This document shows, one piece after another, positions 51,002 to 61,422 of a DNA stretch of 64,000 nucleotides. Source of the stretch: Chionis minor (Eukaryota > Chordata > Aves > Charadriiformes > Chionididae); contig VZSF01007799.1 in the NCBI GenBank assembly GCA_013398295.1, positions 8,163 to 72,162 of the forward strand, given 5' to 3'. The first letter of the stretch is position 1. Every line of letters begins with the position of its first letter. A program made the position numbers and the translations under genes. The notes under the pieces are model-generated. The model had not been told where the DNA came from. It saw only the letters and a list, made by a program, of their open reading frames with translations, and ran no database searches.

Positions 51002-51664
51002 GTAAGACAGGGTCAGCATGACCATGGCTCCTAAAATACCAGAGCATTTTGCTTACTAATGAAAATGGCAACTGTGACAGAACACACCAACATTTCTGCT
51101 GCTCCCAGCACCTCAAGAGTATCAAATCTCAGGCCTGCAAATGGTATTTGAAACAACCAGCCCTCCTAGGTGGTGTCACACAGAGAGAGAGGATGGAGAG
51201 GAAGCAAAGCCGATTCTAGATTCAGTAAAATGGAGAGGCTCTGCTTACCAAGCACCCTCTTCAATTGCTGTTTTGAAAACAATTTGAAAGTACTTACAGT
51301 AAAAAGCACTTTTCCCCAGGAGTAACCATGTATATACTATCTCAATACACCTCCTTACATACACATATTTATATGTGTGCACATGTTGTGTATGTACATG
51401 CATACATATATATTCTGTCTCTCTCTGTGCTTAGCTTGTTAGGTTTGCCAGCAAAAATAGTGTTTGCACACATACCAGTTTCATGATCAGCCCTGGAAGC
51501 ATGCAAATGCAGGCCTCTGCCACTTGAAATAAGAGAGGACTTCTGCTAGCTAAAGCCCAGCTTGTTCCATGTAGCTTCTGGTGTATGCTTGAACCACTGA
51601 TAACGTAGCCACAGATGCCTGAGGAAATATCTCATTCCACCTCAACCACCTGTCCCTTCTTCAG
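51002..51664 (+). other. RCSD1: RCSD1 intron 6 (within the 3' UTR)
   Basis: Begins with a strong donor GTAAGA. The favoured acceptor is CCACCTGTCCCTTCTTCAG ending at 51664. An alternative, TTTTCCCCTCTCAAAAG ending at 51810, is also plausible. A TG/TA-rich microsatellite lies at about 51345-51412. Confidence 0.55.
51345..51412. repeat. TA/TG-rich microsatellite
   Basis: Degenerate run of TACATA, TATGTG and CATACATATA units in RCSD1 intron 6. Confidence 0.8.
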
Positions 51665-53885
51665 ATGCCTCCTTGGCTTAGCAAGGAGCAACTGAAGGAA
51701 GCAGCTCGCCTTTGCCTTCTAGCACAGAAACTACCAAAGTACTTCCCAGCACTGCATTTACTTACTCATTATTATTTTTCATAATTTCCTTACTTTTCCC
51801 CTCTCAAAAGGACCCAACAGGGCACAGGAGACTTAACGTGAATAGGAGCCATCTAACCCAATCAAGGTGGAAGGTACTGGAAAACCTTCAGTGGCAGGAG
51901 AGGAGCAGGAATACAGATATTCCCTGAGGTCCAGACTCATCCCGGAACTGAGTGGCTGCTCGCTGGCTCTCTGCTTTGGACCATCATATTTTGGGACAGT
52001 CGGAACAAGAGACAGGCTTGCAATCACTTCGGAGTTCAAAACTGAGGTGTTGGCTGATGTTCCTCGGTGATATTTGGGGACTGAGAGACCTGATATGTGC
52101 TGCCCCTGATATGTCCAGCCACCACCACTCCTCTTCCCTATGCTCCTTCATCCTGCTCCAAAATGTCTTTTTCTTCTCCCCTGCATTGGTCTTAGATGAA
52201 GTTCATCAGTTACATACATACATGTATGGTGCCTTTTTGGTAGCTTCTTTTGAAATATTTTCGGTTTTCAAATTTCAGTAAATAACATTTTAACAGTAGG
52301 AAAAAAGTATGTTTTCTCCATATACGCTGTATGGCAGACAATGTGAACCCTGAATACAGGGAAAACTCTTAGGACATTGTTCATAAAGCATAAAATCCCT
52401 TTGAAGCGGGGGTCAAGCTGGCTGATCTGTGAAACAGCCAGCTGTGGTAAGCAATTTTTCTTGTGTGCTTCAACTTTGGGGTGTTTTTAGTGCTGGTGGG
52501 AAGCAACAACCAACAGATTTGATGCACAGAAAATATGTGCTGCATAGGTCTACAGGGCGAGTTTTCTTATCTGACTCTGGGCTCCAGACCAGATTTAGAA
52601 GGGCTGCCTGTCCATCAGTCTTTCTCACTCCCAGACCCTATCCGATCTTTTGATTCTCTTCTGAAATTTTCAATATGTGGCCACCGAGTGCCACTTGTGA
52701 TAGAAAGCATCCTGGCTTACTGGAAACAGCTGATTAATTTTATGTAGGTCAAAGAAGAGGTCTTACATTGCCGAGTTTCTAGTCGTATGGCCTGACTGAA
52801 TATGAATTGGTGAAGGTCAGATAGCCAGTCCCTCCTAGGGGCATTAGGCATTGTACTAGATTCGCATTCACTCTTGGGGTACTAGTTAAGTCATGGGTCT
52901 AGCAGTTGCTAAGCCAGAAAAGCTTTTACATCTAGAGAGTATTTGTTACTAATAAGAAATAAGTTATTTGGGGAAAGATAGCTAACAGACCCTCACCTGA
53001 CCAGTTTCCTGACAGTAGTGCTTGAAGCTGTGTCTGTACACTGAATAAAAAGCTGCTCTGGCTCAAGGCCATTGGGCCTTAACGTCCATAGCGTGATGTG
53101 GAGCTGTGTACAAGTCCGGGCTCGCTGGAGACAGTGAGCCAGACTTGTCAAAAGCTGAGCCAAGGAGTCAGCGGTCTGTTAGGTGGCGTGTATGGGCAGG
53201 GGCCAGGGCCTGAATGTGCCGCCAGTCACCTAGTACCTACCAACAGAGATGCAGCTGCAGAGACCAAGGGCAGAACCCGCCAGCTCCTCTTCATCCATCA
53301 CAAAGCCCCTCCTAGCAAACGTTCAGCTGAGCAGAGTCAGAGGCTTGGGTTGTCCCTGGACAGGCACAAGCATTTTACACACCACAGCCCACATCTGTCC
53401 TTGAGCGGGCTCTGCAACGCAGCAGTGTTACAAACCCGATGGTTTTGAGGGGTATCTCCTTTCTGTTCACTAGCTCTAAAATCATGAGGAAAGAAGCGGC
53501 TCCGTGCCCTTCCCTTCTTTCTCCCAGGTGAGGTGTCATTTGCTGAGAGCCAGCGGTGCTGCCCCTCCTGCGTAGCACAACCTTGTTGGCAAACACAACC
53601 CCCACATCCCTTTGAGCCATGTTGTGGAGCATTGTTGCCTTTGAATCCATTTTAATCTGTTCGTTAGAGCTTGTATTCCAGGGCAGGCTGCAATCATTTG
53701 CTGTACCCTGTTTCTTCTCTCAGCAGAGTGTCCCGTCTGGATGTGAGTGATTGTGCCTTACTGTATATATAGATATATGTGTGCCTGTTTAGAAAACGAG
53801 TATGCGTGTCCTGGGCAAGGGAATGGAAATCTGAGGGAGAAACAGAAGAAATAAATGGTGGAATAAAACCAACCCCAAATCTGTG
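51665..53885 (+). other. RCSD1: RCSD1 exon 7: 3' UTR (predicted)
   Basis: Non-coding last exon inferred from the donor just after the stop codon and a good acceptor at 51664 (or 51810). The 3' end is placed after the paired AATAAA at 53850-53867. An earlier AATAAA at 53044-53049 could give a shorter form. No conserved open frame is present. Confidence 0.5.
53850..53867 (+). terminator. RCSD1: Paired poly(A) signals, probable RCSD1 3' end
   Basis: AATAAA at 53850-53855 and again at 53862-53867, followed within about 15 bases by the GU-rich TCTGTGTGTTTCC. The arrangement is typical of a strong cleavage and polyadenylation site. Confidence 0.6.
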
Positions 53886-55140
53886 TGTTTCCTCCTGGGG
53901 AGATGAAGGAGCCTGAGGAAGGATGGAGAGAGCTGGTAGCAGCAGGCAAAAGAGGAGTGGGATTTCCACTGCCATTGGAACAGTTTAACATTCAATTTTA
54001 ATTTAATTTGTGGCATTTTTTACTTTTGGGGAGTAGCAATAACCAATGTGCTTAAATCCACAAAGGAAGGTGTTCTTTGGGGCAAGCAGTGACACTGGAG
54101 ACTGCCACATCCCCTGCCCCAGCCCTGCAAGTATCGAGTATCTAGGAACAGCAGGAAAGCCATCCAGCCTAGTGCCATTTCTCCAACAGCATCCTTGTTC
54201 TGGGGAAGCATAAAAAATGACACACAGCGATCCTTCCTGAGATTCCCCAGCTTTGGGCAATCAACAGTTTAGAGACTTTCTCTGCCAGAAGTTGCATCAC
54301 CATCTTCCTCCTTGATGGCTTTGTAAGTTGCAGGAAAAAAGATGCCAGTTTCTCAGCTGAAGACATCCACCCATCCCTCTCGGGGCGATGCTCGCTCAGG
54401 CAGTGCACAAGCCTTGCCCTGTCTGCAGGCCAAGCTAGAGCAAATTTCCTTGGCCAGCATTAGCATCGTGACGCTGCAAAAGCAGATGATACATGTGGGC
54501 GTGTATCTCTGCCCCGTCCATACTATCAGAAAACATTGTCTTGGTCAGAGTGCTCTGGTACAGACACTGATGGTTGAACAGGAGAATGCCCTCAGAAACA
54601 AAAATCTGATATAATTTCTGCAATTCCTCTAGTGTGGATGGTGCCTAAAAGATTTTTAAAAAGTAAAAGCACAAACCTTACAGGCCAGAAGACCTTTAAA
54701 TTGCAGGGGGGAAGGATGCAAAGCAGAGCAAGAATAAGGTGGAGAAAGGAATGCAGCACAAGAGCAAGGAGGCTGTTGCAGTTGTGCTTGGCTGGGATCC
54801 TGTTGTTTTTATGGTTATTTTTTGAGTAGACTGTGTTGAAATTGTAGTGTGAGCCCCAAGAAAGTGCTGGATGGATACGGACTGACAGCAATTACTGATG
54901 GAAGGAATAGGGTTTTTTGAAAGATCTGATACGCAGAGGAGGCTGCTACGGAGGTGTAGAAACATGAGGGGGAAGCTTGAGGGTGACGGGACGCATTAGC
55001 AGCATACAGCACATCACGGACAAAGCGTGAGCCAAAAAAAGGTGGAGCGGGAGGGAACTCCATTGGCTCCTCTGGGCCCCTACACCCCAGCAACACACTC
55101 CCAACGCTGAGGCACTTCTCCTGGAAACCATTCCAAGCCA
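53886..55140. other. Intergenic, nothing recognised
   Basis: Between the RCSD1 3' end and the next CpG island. Short open frames only. Confidence 0.5.
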
Positions 55141-56000
55141 TTCCCCCTGCAGCCTCCGGATGGGCGCCAACGGCCTCTCCAGGGGCCACCAACTGGAAGG
55201 GAACCACGGGCCGCCTCCCACAGGCCGGGCCACCCCGCAGGCCCTCACCTCACCGGCCGGCGGGGCTGCTGCGAGAGGACTCGCGCACGCTGCCAGACGT
55301 AGTTGGGTGCGTGTCGCCCTCACGCAACCCCACAGGCCAGGAGGGTGCGGGGGAGCGGGAGGCCCTGTCTGTCAGGCCGTCTGTCAGCCCGTCTGTCGGT
55401 CCGCCCGCCGCAGCGACGGGAGCGGAACCCGCCGCACGGCTGGGCAGACCGCGGGTCGGGATAAACCAAAGCGGTTGGGGGGGGCGGTGGTGGTGAAGGA
55501 GAGGGTGGGTGCGCGTCCGATTCCCCCCACCCCACCCCCCCATCCGCTGAGAATGAGCTCGCCCGGCTCCGAGCCCCTCCGGCCTTGCCTGCCCGCCACG
55601 CGCGTCAGGCGCGCGCGAGAAGCGGGGGCGCGGCGTTTCTGCCCCCGCCCCCCCCGCGCGGAAGAGCGCAGTAGCGGTACCTGCGCGGGGGGGGCTCCGC
55701 GGGGGTCGCTGCACCCCCCCCCCCCTACAGAGACACAACCCCCAAACACACCCCCGGGACTCGGCGTCGTTTCTCCCAAGCGGAGCCGGAGGGTCGGGGG
55801 CAGGGCGATGGCACGGGTTACCCGGCGGGGGGGGATACGAAGACGACGACACAGTTAAAGGAATAGTGTGTCCCGAAGCGGCGGGCGGAACCAGTGGGAG
55901 CTGGGAGGGAGGAGAGGGCAGGGCAGGCACACAACGGCGCTGGGCGGGAGGAGGCGGGAAGAGAGTGAAGTGCCGAGCTGGGGAGAATGTGAAGGAGAGC

Positions 56001-56035
56001 GGCTCGTTGGTCTAGGGGGATGATTCTCGGTTCGG
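56001..56035 (+). tRNA. tRNA-Pro (CGG), 5' half, truncated by the assembly gap
   Basis: The last 35 bases before the gap match the 5' half of vertebrate tRNA-Pro. The acceptor strand is GGCTCGT. The A box TGGTCTAGGGG (56008-56018) fits TRGYNNARNNG. The D arm is followed by anticodon stem CTCGG and loop start TT then CGG at 56033-56035, so the anticodon is CGG. A complete gene would be 72 bases, ending near 56072. The T arm, B box and 3' acceptor strand are hidden in the gap, so integrity cannot be checked. Two bases differ from the common vertebrate tRNA-Pro as recalled: G for T in the D loop, and the stem G at 56030. Confidence 0.88.
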
Positions 56036-56445
56036 NNNNNNNNNNNNNNNNNNNNNNNNNNNNNNNNNNNNNNNNNNNNNNNNNNNNNNNNNNNNNNNNN
56101 NNNNNNNNNNNNNNNNNNNNNNNNNNNNNNNNNNNNNNNNNNNNNNNNNNNNNNNNNNNNNNNNNNNNNNNNNNNNNNNNNNNNNNNNNNNNNNNNNNNN
56201 NNNNNNNNNNNNNNNNNNNNNNNNNNNNNNNNNNNNNNNNNNNNNNNNNNNNNNNNNNNNNNNNNNNNNNNNNNNNNNNNNNNNNNNNNNNNNNNNNNNN
56301 NNNNNNNNNNNNNNNNNNNNNNNNNNNNNNNNNNNNNNNNNNNNNNNNNNNNNNNNNNNNNNNNNNNNNNNNNNNNNNNNNNNNNNNNNNNNNNNNNNNN
56401 NNNNNNNNNNNNNNNNNNNNNNNNNNNNNNNNNNNNNNNNNNNNN
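56036..56445. other. Assembly gap (410 N)
   Basis: Unsequenced or unresolved bases in a GC-rich region. The gap interrupts the tRNA-Pro gene and may hide a neighbouring tRNA. Confidence 1.
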
Positions 56446-57120
56446 CCCCGGCCGTGAGGCAGCCGGCGGCGGCGGGAGGCGGCGCGGGCCTCGGGCTGCA
56501 GCGCCAGCCGGAGCCGCAGCAGGCCGCGGGTATGCGCTGGGATCGCTCGCCGGGCCTGAAGGCTCTCTCCTGCTGCCGCCGTGCCTACGAGCCCGCAACA
56601 GAGGCGGACGAGAAGGTCCGCAGAAAGCAGCAGTTACATAAACGAGAGGGTGGTAAACAGCCTTCGTAACAGCCAGGTGCCCGCCGGCCGGCGCCAGCCC
56701 GTAATACGACTCGCGGGGGCTGAAGTTTCACCCCTGCCTCGGCCTGGGAGGCCGCGCCCGCCGTGTTCTACCTCAGCCTGCCCGGGGAAAGGGGTGCCGG
56801 TGAGGGGTACGTGCGCCAGTCGGGCCGCTGGCACCTACAGCCGCCTGAATGTCTGCCCTGACGGTGCAGCGGCCTCACCGGTGTGGCCAGAAGCCCACCA
56901 AGGAGTGGTCGGGGCTTACGGGCACGGTTCTTCTGCGGTGGCCTTGGTGGGACAGCTCAAACCTATCTCGGGCGCACAGCCTGTCCTCCTTTTTTGTGGT
57001 GCTGCGTATTACCAAGGAGGCACGCGCGCTGTTGCTCTCCAGGTTTCTTCCAATTGCTGTGGCAACTCTTATCTACCCTTGTGCGCAAAATGTGCTTCGT
57101 ACTCGCCTCGCCATTAACTG

Positions 57121-58800
57121 CAGCAGTCAAACCACAAACCCCAACCAAAGGATGGGAAGTTCATGGTTCATTTACATAATTTAAAACTGTACTACAGCCA
57201 AGCAGTGGTGACGTTACTTTCCTACTTTACAGGTGATGATTTTATGCACATCCATTTAAATACCAGAGTCTTCTTACAACAAACACTGATGCTGCTCAGG
57301 CTAGAGGTCAGTGCTACCTTGGCTCTTGTCTTGGCACAGTAACAGTCGCTAAGCTAGTTTTGCCTATATTCCAAGAAACTGGGGGGAAGGTAGGAAGGAG
57401 AGACAGGAAGAATAATTGCTCTAATTGTATGGGCTTTATTTATATATCAATATTATCAAGAATACTTGTGGCTCAAGCTGCTCCGTAGCATCAGTTCAGC
57501 ACTGGAATAGCTCATCATTAGCATCTTTTTCCGTTGTAAGGTTTCCTAAGAAGACTTATCCTTGCATAGTGGGTGATCTGAGACATTCTTCTTAATCGAA
57601 TCACAGAAAAATAATTATCAAACTCTTCAAGTACCCTATGCAATTACTGTGCTGCTACAAGCTGTTTTGAAAAAACCACTGCATTTCTATTTAACCAGAG
57701 TAAACATAAATGTCAGTCATAATTTCTCCCAAATTGCAGAGGAAAAATTAGTATTGTAATAGACACCCAATACTTTCTTTTACAAATAGAGCCTGGTCTT
57801 TTTTTCTTTCTCACCTTCTCTTACTGTTTCAAAATGAACATGTTGGGTGGGTATATTTTGCAGGAATGTGTATCTCTGCGCATTAAACAGTGACTACTGC
57901 CCAGTTCCTCGAAGAAGCAGAGAGATGAAGGCTAGATACAAAACACTTGAAGCCATTAAAAACGTAAAACCAGCTTTAATATATTTGCTTCTCCTTCTGG
58001 AAGATGTTACCCTTATTTTTTGTTAATCCTGCTTGATCTGTCAAGCCACTTGAGAGCTCTCCAAAATAGTAGGCTAACAGAAGACTGAATTTCTAACATA
58101 AACAGCAGCCATGAAAAGATGTATTTAACCTCCTCCCCAGTGACACACACTTTTTTAGATCTTCCTTTTCTGATAAGCGGAAACAAAAAAGACAAAAAAG
58201 CATTTTTTCCTTGTCTTGTGGAACCAAATGCTGATTTTGCTGCAAAGCTCAGAAACCAGTCGGGCAACTTGACAGCAGCCTACCGGGAGGCTTCTGTAGT
58301 CTCTCCTGCGCCACGGTCTGGACAGTCTTGCTCTGTCACTGCCGCTTGTCTGACCTTACAGGGAATGACTCAGTGTGAAGAAAAGTGACTCCTCACCTCT
58401 CCATACGCAGACAGAAAAAAGAAAAAGAGTTTGTTGCCAGCTAAATCAGCTGAATTACTAATACATTTGATAAATACCAGTTTTATCAGTAGACAGAAAG
58501 TAGAGTTGCATAGCTAGAGGGAAGAAGGATGGCAGCAACTACACCTTTAATTGGGTTAGCTTATCAGGGAGTTGTGTGCTGAGTTAAGGAATTGTGTAGT
58601 GCAGCTTGTAGGCTCTGCATTTAACAGCTTACTCTGAGAAATTTTGCTAGCTTTTTTTTTGGTCATAACCTTAATAGTAACAGGTCACAACATACAAATG
58701 CAATATATGTTCCTTGGGACAAATTAGGTTTGCTCCAACCCCTCGCTTCCTCCTCTGGAAGCAGCAGAAGACAGTATTTTGACCATTACTATCTGGAAAA
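57121..58800. other. Intergenic, nothing recognised
   Basis: AT-rich sequence after the CpG island. No coding, RNA or repeat feature could be supported. Confidence 0.5.
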
Positions 58801-58809
58801 AAAAAAAAA

Positions 58810-59117
58810 GGTCTACAGTANCTGGTAAAGGGGGAGCGGCTGCTCCTTCTATTTTGCCGCCGCGGTTGTTTACCCCTGGAGCGTTTATTTTGTTGCCTGG
58901 GGCCCGCCCGCGGCGGGAGGGTGGGCTTGGGGGGAAGCAGCCGGAGGGGGTGCCGGGGCACGGCCGTGGTTGTGGAAACAGAGCCGGCGTGGGCGTCAGA
59001 GGTGGGCCTTGGCGGGGGGGGAGGAGGGGCCGCCGCCGCCGCGTGCGGGGAGAGAGGGGCGACCCCTTGTTTCCTTGCGAGTTACCAAGCGCTGATTCCT
59101 CGCATTGNAAGTAGACC
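58810..59117. other. GC-rich block bracketed by single Ns and a 7-bp inverted repeat
   Basis: A block of about 286 bases with high CpG content lies between ambiguous bases at 58821 and 59108, in otherwise AT-rich sequence. Immediately outside the Ns are GGTCTAC (58810-58816) and its inverse GTAGACC (59111-59117). It could be a small CpG island or an assembly join. No gene was recognised in it. Confidence 0.6.
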
Positions 59118-59422
59118 AGATACTCTCCCAGATGTTGAACAACAGATATTGAAAAGCAGTACTGCCACACAGCGAAGGGGACACTTGTAGGGCTGTGCCT
59201 GTGACAACATTATCTCAGCTCTGTCAGGGAAGGGAGAGATTGTAGGAATCCTCTGGCAAGGGGCATGTGTGGCCAGATCAGGCTGATTAGTACATAAAAA
59301 GAACGCTCGAGCTCTGTGAAGGACAGTATATTTGAGAATAAGAAAAAGAGTATTTTTAAAAAACTTTAGGTTGGCTAACTTGAAAAAATGCCTGGAAAGA
59401 CAGAGCTTGGCCTGGTCAGGGG

Positions 59423-60065
59423 TGTCCTGGTTTGAGCAACACAGGACTAATTTATTTTCTAATGCTTGAAAAAACTCCACTTTTAGAACTCTAGTCCGAA
59501 TTTGTGAAAATATTTACTTTATAGCCAGCTCTGGTGCGTGGGTCTCAAGGTCCCAGTGTTTTCAAGCTTGCCAGGTGCAGGGATGAGGAGGAGCGAGACC
59601 TGGGCACTTGACCCAAGCTGGCCAACAGGATTATTTCATACCATAAACATCGCATTCAGTATAAATTAGGAAGTTTGCTGCAAAGAGCTCTATCCCTTGA
59701 TGGCGGCCATCCAGAGGACTTCTTGCCCTGGTGCTGGACCCCTGAGGCCTTCCCTTCCTCCCGAAGCCGTAGTGTGTGCAGTGTCCCACATTTGCTATCC
59801 ACTGCTGGGAGTGCAAAGCTTCCTACTGATACAGTTGGCTGAGTATAATCCTTGTGTATTTTATATTGCTACTGGGATCAATACTGGTTCTTTAGTATTA
59901 TTAATGTTAATTATTTAGTCTTACCCTATTAAATCGACTTATATTTCAACCCTCATGTTTCCTTGTTTTTCCCCGATTCCTTATCCCGGGTGGGGAGGGG
60001 TCAGCGGGTGATAGAATAATTATATAAACGACAATAAATTGTTGTGGGCTTCTCAAACCGTAACA
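59423..60065 (+). mobile_element. Solo LTR of an avian ERV, with AGGGG target-site duplications
   Basis: The element is 643 bp, beginning TGTCCTGGTTTGAGCAACAC and ending CTCAAACCGTAACA (TG...CA termini). It is flanked by identical 5-bp repeats AGGGG at 59418-59422 and 60066-60070. In this orientation there is a TATA box (TATAAA at 59660-59665) and an ATTAAA poly(A) signal at 59928-59933. A C-rich then G-rich segment near the 3' end (CCCCGATTCCTTATCC, then GGGTGGGGAGGGG) is typical of a bird LTR family I recognise from memory. The 5-bp duplication favours an ERVL-type element. No primer-binding site, polypurine tract or viral gene is next to it, so this is a recombined solo LTR. Confidence 0.88.
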
Positions 60066-60401
60066 AGGGGATTGAATGTATTTTTAAACTGTGTAGTACT
60101 GAAGGGCCTGAAGATAAATAGTGAACTGTGGGTATCAACGTGCTTCCGTGTTGGTAGAGCACTTCCAGTCACTGAGGAGAGCCGTGAGGGTGGGTGGAGG
60201 TTCCTGTGGAAAGGAAGAGCTCTGAGGGAGTATTGAGGCAACATGGCTTGGGATGAAAGGCTTTCCACTGCCTATCCATTTACTGCTCCATTTGGAAAGT
60301 AGGGATATCGATCAGTTGACTAAAGACTCACCTGCAAGGGAAGTCAGAGGGACTAAATGAGGTAGCAACCAAACAAGGTGGTAATTCTGTGTGATACAAA
60401 G

Positions 60402-60468
60402 TCATAGAATCATGGAATTTTCTGGATTGGCAGGTGCCTTTAAGATCATTGAGTCCAACCATCATTGT
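60402..60468 (-). mobile_element. CR1 LINE 3'-end fragment
   Basis: TCATAGAATCATGGAATT is the reverse complement of the ATTCTATGA-type 3' terminal repeat of avian CR1 elements. It is followed by the typical GGATTGGCAGGTGCCTTTAA and GATCATTGAGTCCAACC. This is a short 5'-truncated copy in antisense to the plus strand. Confidence 0.85.
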
Positions 60469-61288
60469 CTCCTGTGTTCATCTTTATTCCCTGCTCCCGC
60501 CGCCCTTCCTTTCTCTTTGGAAAACAGGGCCAGGTGAATGCAAGGCAAGCAACTCACACCGCAGAGCACTCCTGAATCACCATGCCACGCCGCGCCACGT
60601 CCGCTGCCGCGTCCCGCTGTGGTCCTCGCTGGCCCCAGCAGCGACAGGCCCCACAGCTCCTGGCTGACAAGCGCCCAACCCCACGTACGTGACACTGGGT
60701 CATCGGCAGCGTTTCCCGGTGTCCTAGAGGCAGCCTGCCCCCGACGGCACTCGGGTAAGCTTCCCGCACAGGGGGCTGACTCGGGCAGCCCCGGAGGCCG
60801 AGGCGAGGGCACTCGGCTGCCGCCGCTTCCCTTGCCGCGTCCCCGCCGAGGCGGGGCAGGGCAGGATGCGGCCCTACGCGCCGCGGCGGCAGGGGCTCCT
60901 CCTGCTGCCTGCCCAGGCCGAGGCGTTTGTCAGCGGCGAGACCCGGCGCTGCCAGGCCTCTGCCAGGCCGCCGCCGCCGCGGCTCTACGCCCGGGTCCCC
61001 CGGACCGTCATTAAACCGCAGGCAGCTCCGCGCCACCACCACCCGCCCAGGGGGGACCTAGTTACGTGTCCGGCTCGGGGGGACGGGCCAGTGCGTTACT
61101 TGCGTGCTCGGATAGGGCACCCGGACTTGACGGATCGCTCCGCTTGCCAATCCTCATGCAGGAGCGGGGCAGGGCCGGGGCGGAGGCGAGGGGGAACGCA
61201 GGAGGTGTGTGCGAGTGACAGCGGCGGAGCCCTATCCCGGCGAGGGAAGGGGGCTGCGGGGCGCGGGCGGGGGGGGCCGGCGGCCGGG

Positions 61289-61382
61289 GNGGCCGGAGGC
61301 ACCGTGAGGCGCTGGGCGGCCGCCGCTCCCGCGCGGTTCCCCTGCTCGGTGTGGCTGCTGGCCGCCGCCGCCCTGGCCGCCG
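61289..61382 (+). CDS. MPZL1: Probable MPZL1 (myelin protein zero-like 1) exon 1, start codon masked
   Basis: MPZL1 (PZR) is a single-pass immunoglobulin-domain membrane glycoprotein that recruits the phosphatase SHP-2 and acts in adhesion signalling. This exon encodes (X)AGGTVRRWAAAAPARF and then PCSVWLLAAAALAAG, ending in phase 1 at GCCG|GTGAGT. It resembles the human MPZL1 signal peptide (RRWLWSVLAAALGLLTAG) and the phase-1 splice usual before an Ig domain. The first codon is GNG: the only ambiguous base in the exon falls where the initiator Met is expected. No other in-frame ATG lies nearby (the next is 60866). The Ig, transmembrane and ITIM exons must lie beyond the window. Assignment rests on synteny with RCSD1 and on this short match. 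Confidence 0.62.
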
Positions 61383-61397
61383 GTGAGTGAATGCGGG

Positions 61398-61422
61398 CGG
61401 GCCGGGCCGGGCCGGGCCGGGC
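61398..61422. repeat. (GGGCC)n repeat next to the MPZL1 donor
   Basis: About five GGGCC units start 15 bases after the exon 1 splice donor. The G-runs could form a G-quadruplex. Confidence 0.85.

Larger units (their letters stand above)
55141..57120. promoter_or_regulatory. CpG island around the tRNA gene and assembly gap
   Basis: Very GC-rich sequence with many CpGs and long G or C runs on both sides of the gap at 56036-56445. Open frames of 150-230 codons occur on both strands (for example 55160-55858 and 56581-57117), but this is expected in stop-poor GC-rich DNA and none has a recognisable domain. The island may serve the tRNA gene, an unannotated non-coding transcript, or both. Confidence 0.55.

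Noticed and set aside
50250..51125. 291-codon minus-strand frame opposite RCSD1 exon 6
   Set aside because: It is the antisense shadow of a Glu/Lys-rich coding exon, giving Ser/Phe/Leu-rich low-complexity sequence, with no splice or promoter signals.
55160..55930. Frames of 226 and 232 codons on both strands in the CpG island
   Set aside because: Overlapping open frames on both strands in very GC-rich DNA are expected by chance. No conserved motif was recognised.
55855..56598. Open frames running through the N gap
   Set aside because: Continuity depends on unknown bases translated as X.
56454..57117. Possible protein gene after the gap (71- and 178-codon frames)
   Set aside because: No domain, no clear splice partner and mixed composition. 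A non-coding transcript cannot be excluded, but a protein gene is not supported.
60866..61390. 174-codon frame ending in the MPZL1 signal peptide, starting at 60866
   Set aside because: A signal peptide preceded by over 140 basic, Pro-rich residues is implausible. The frame is open only because of GC richness.
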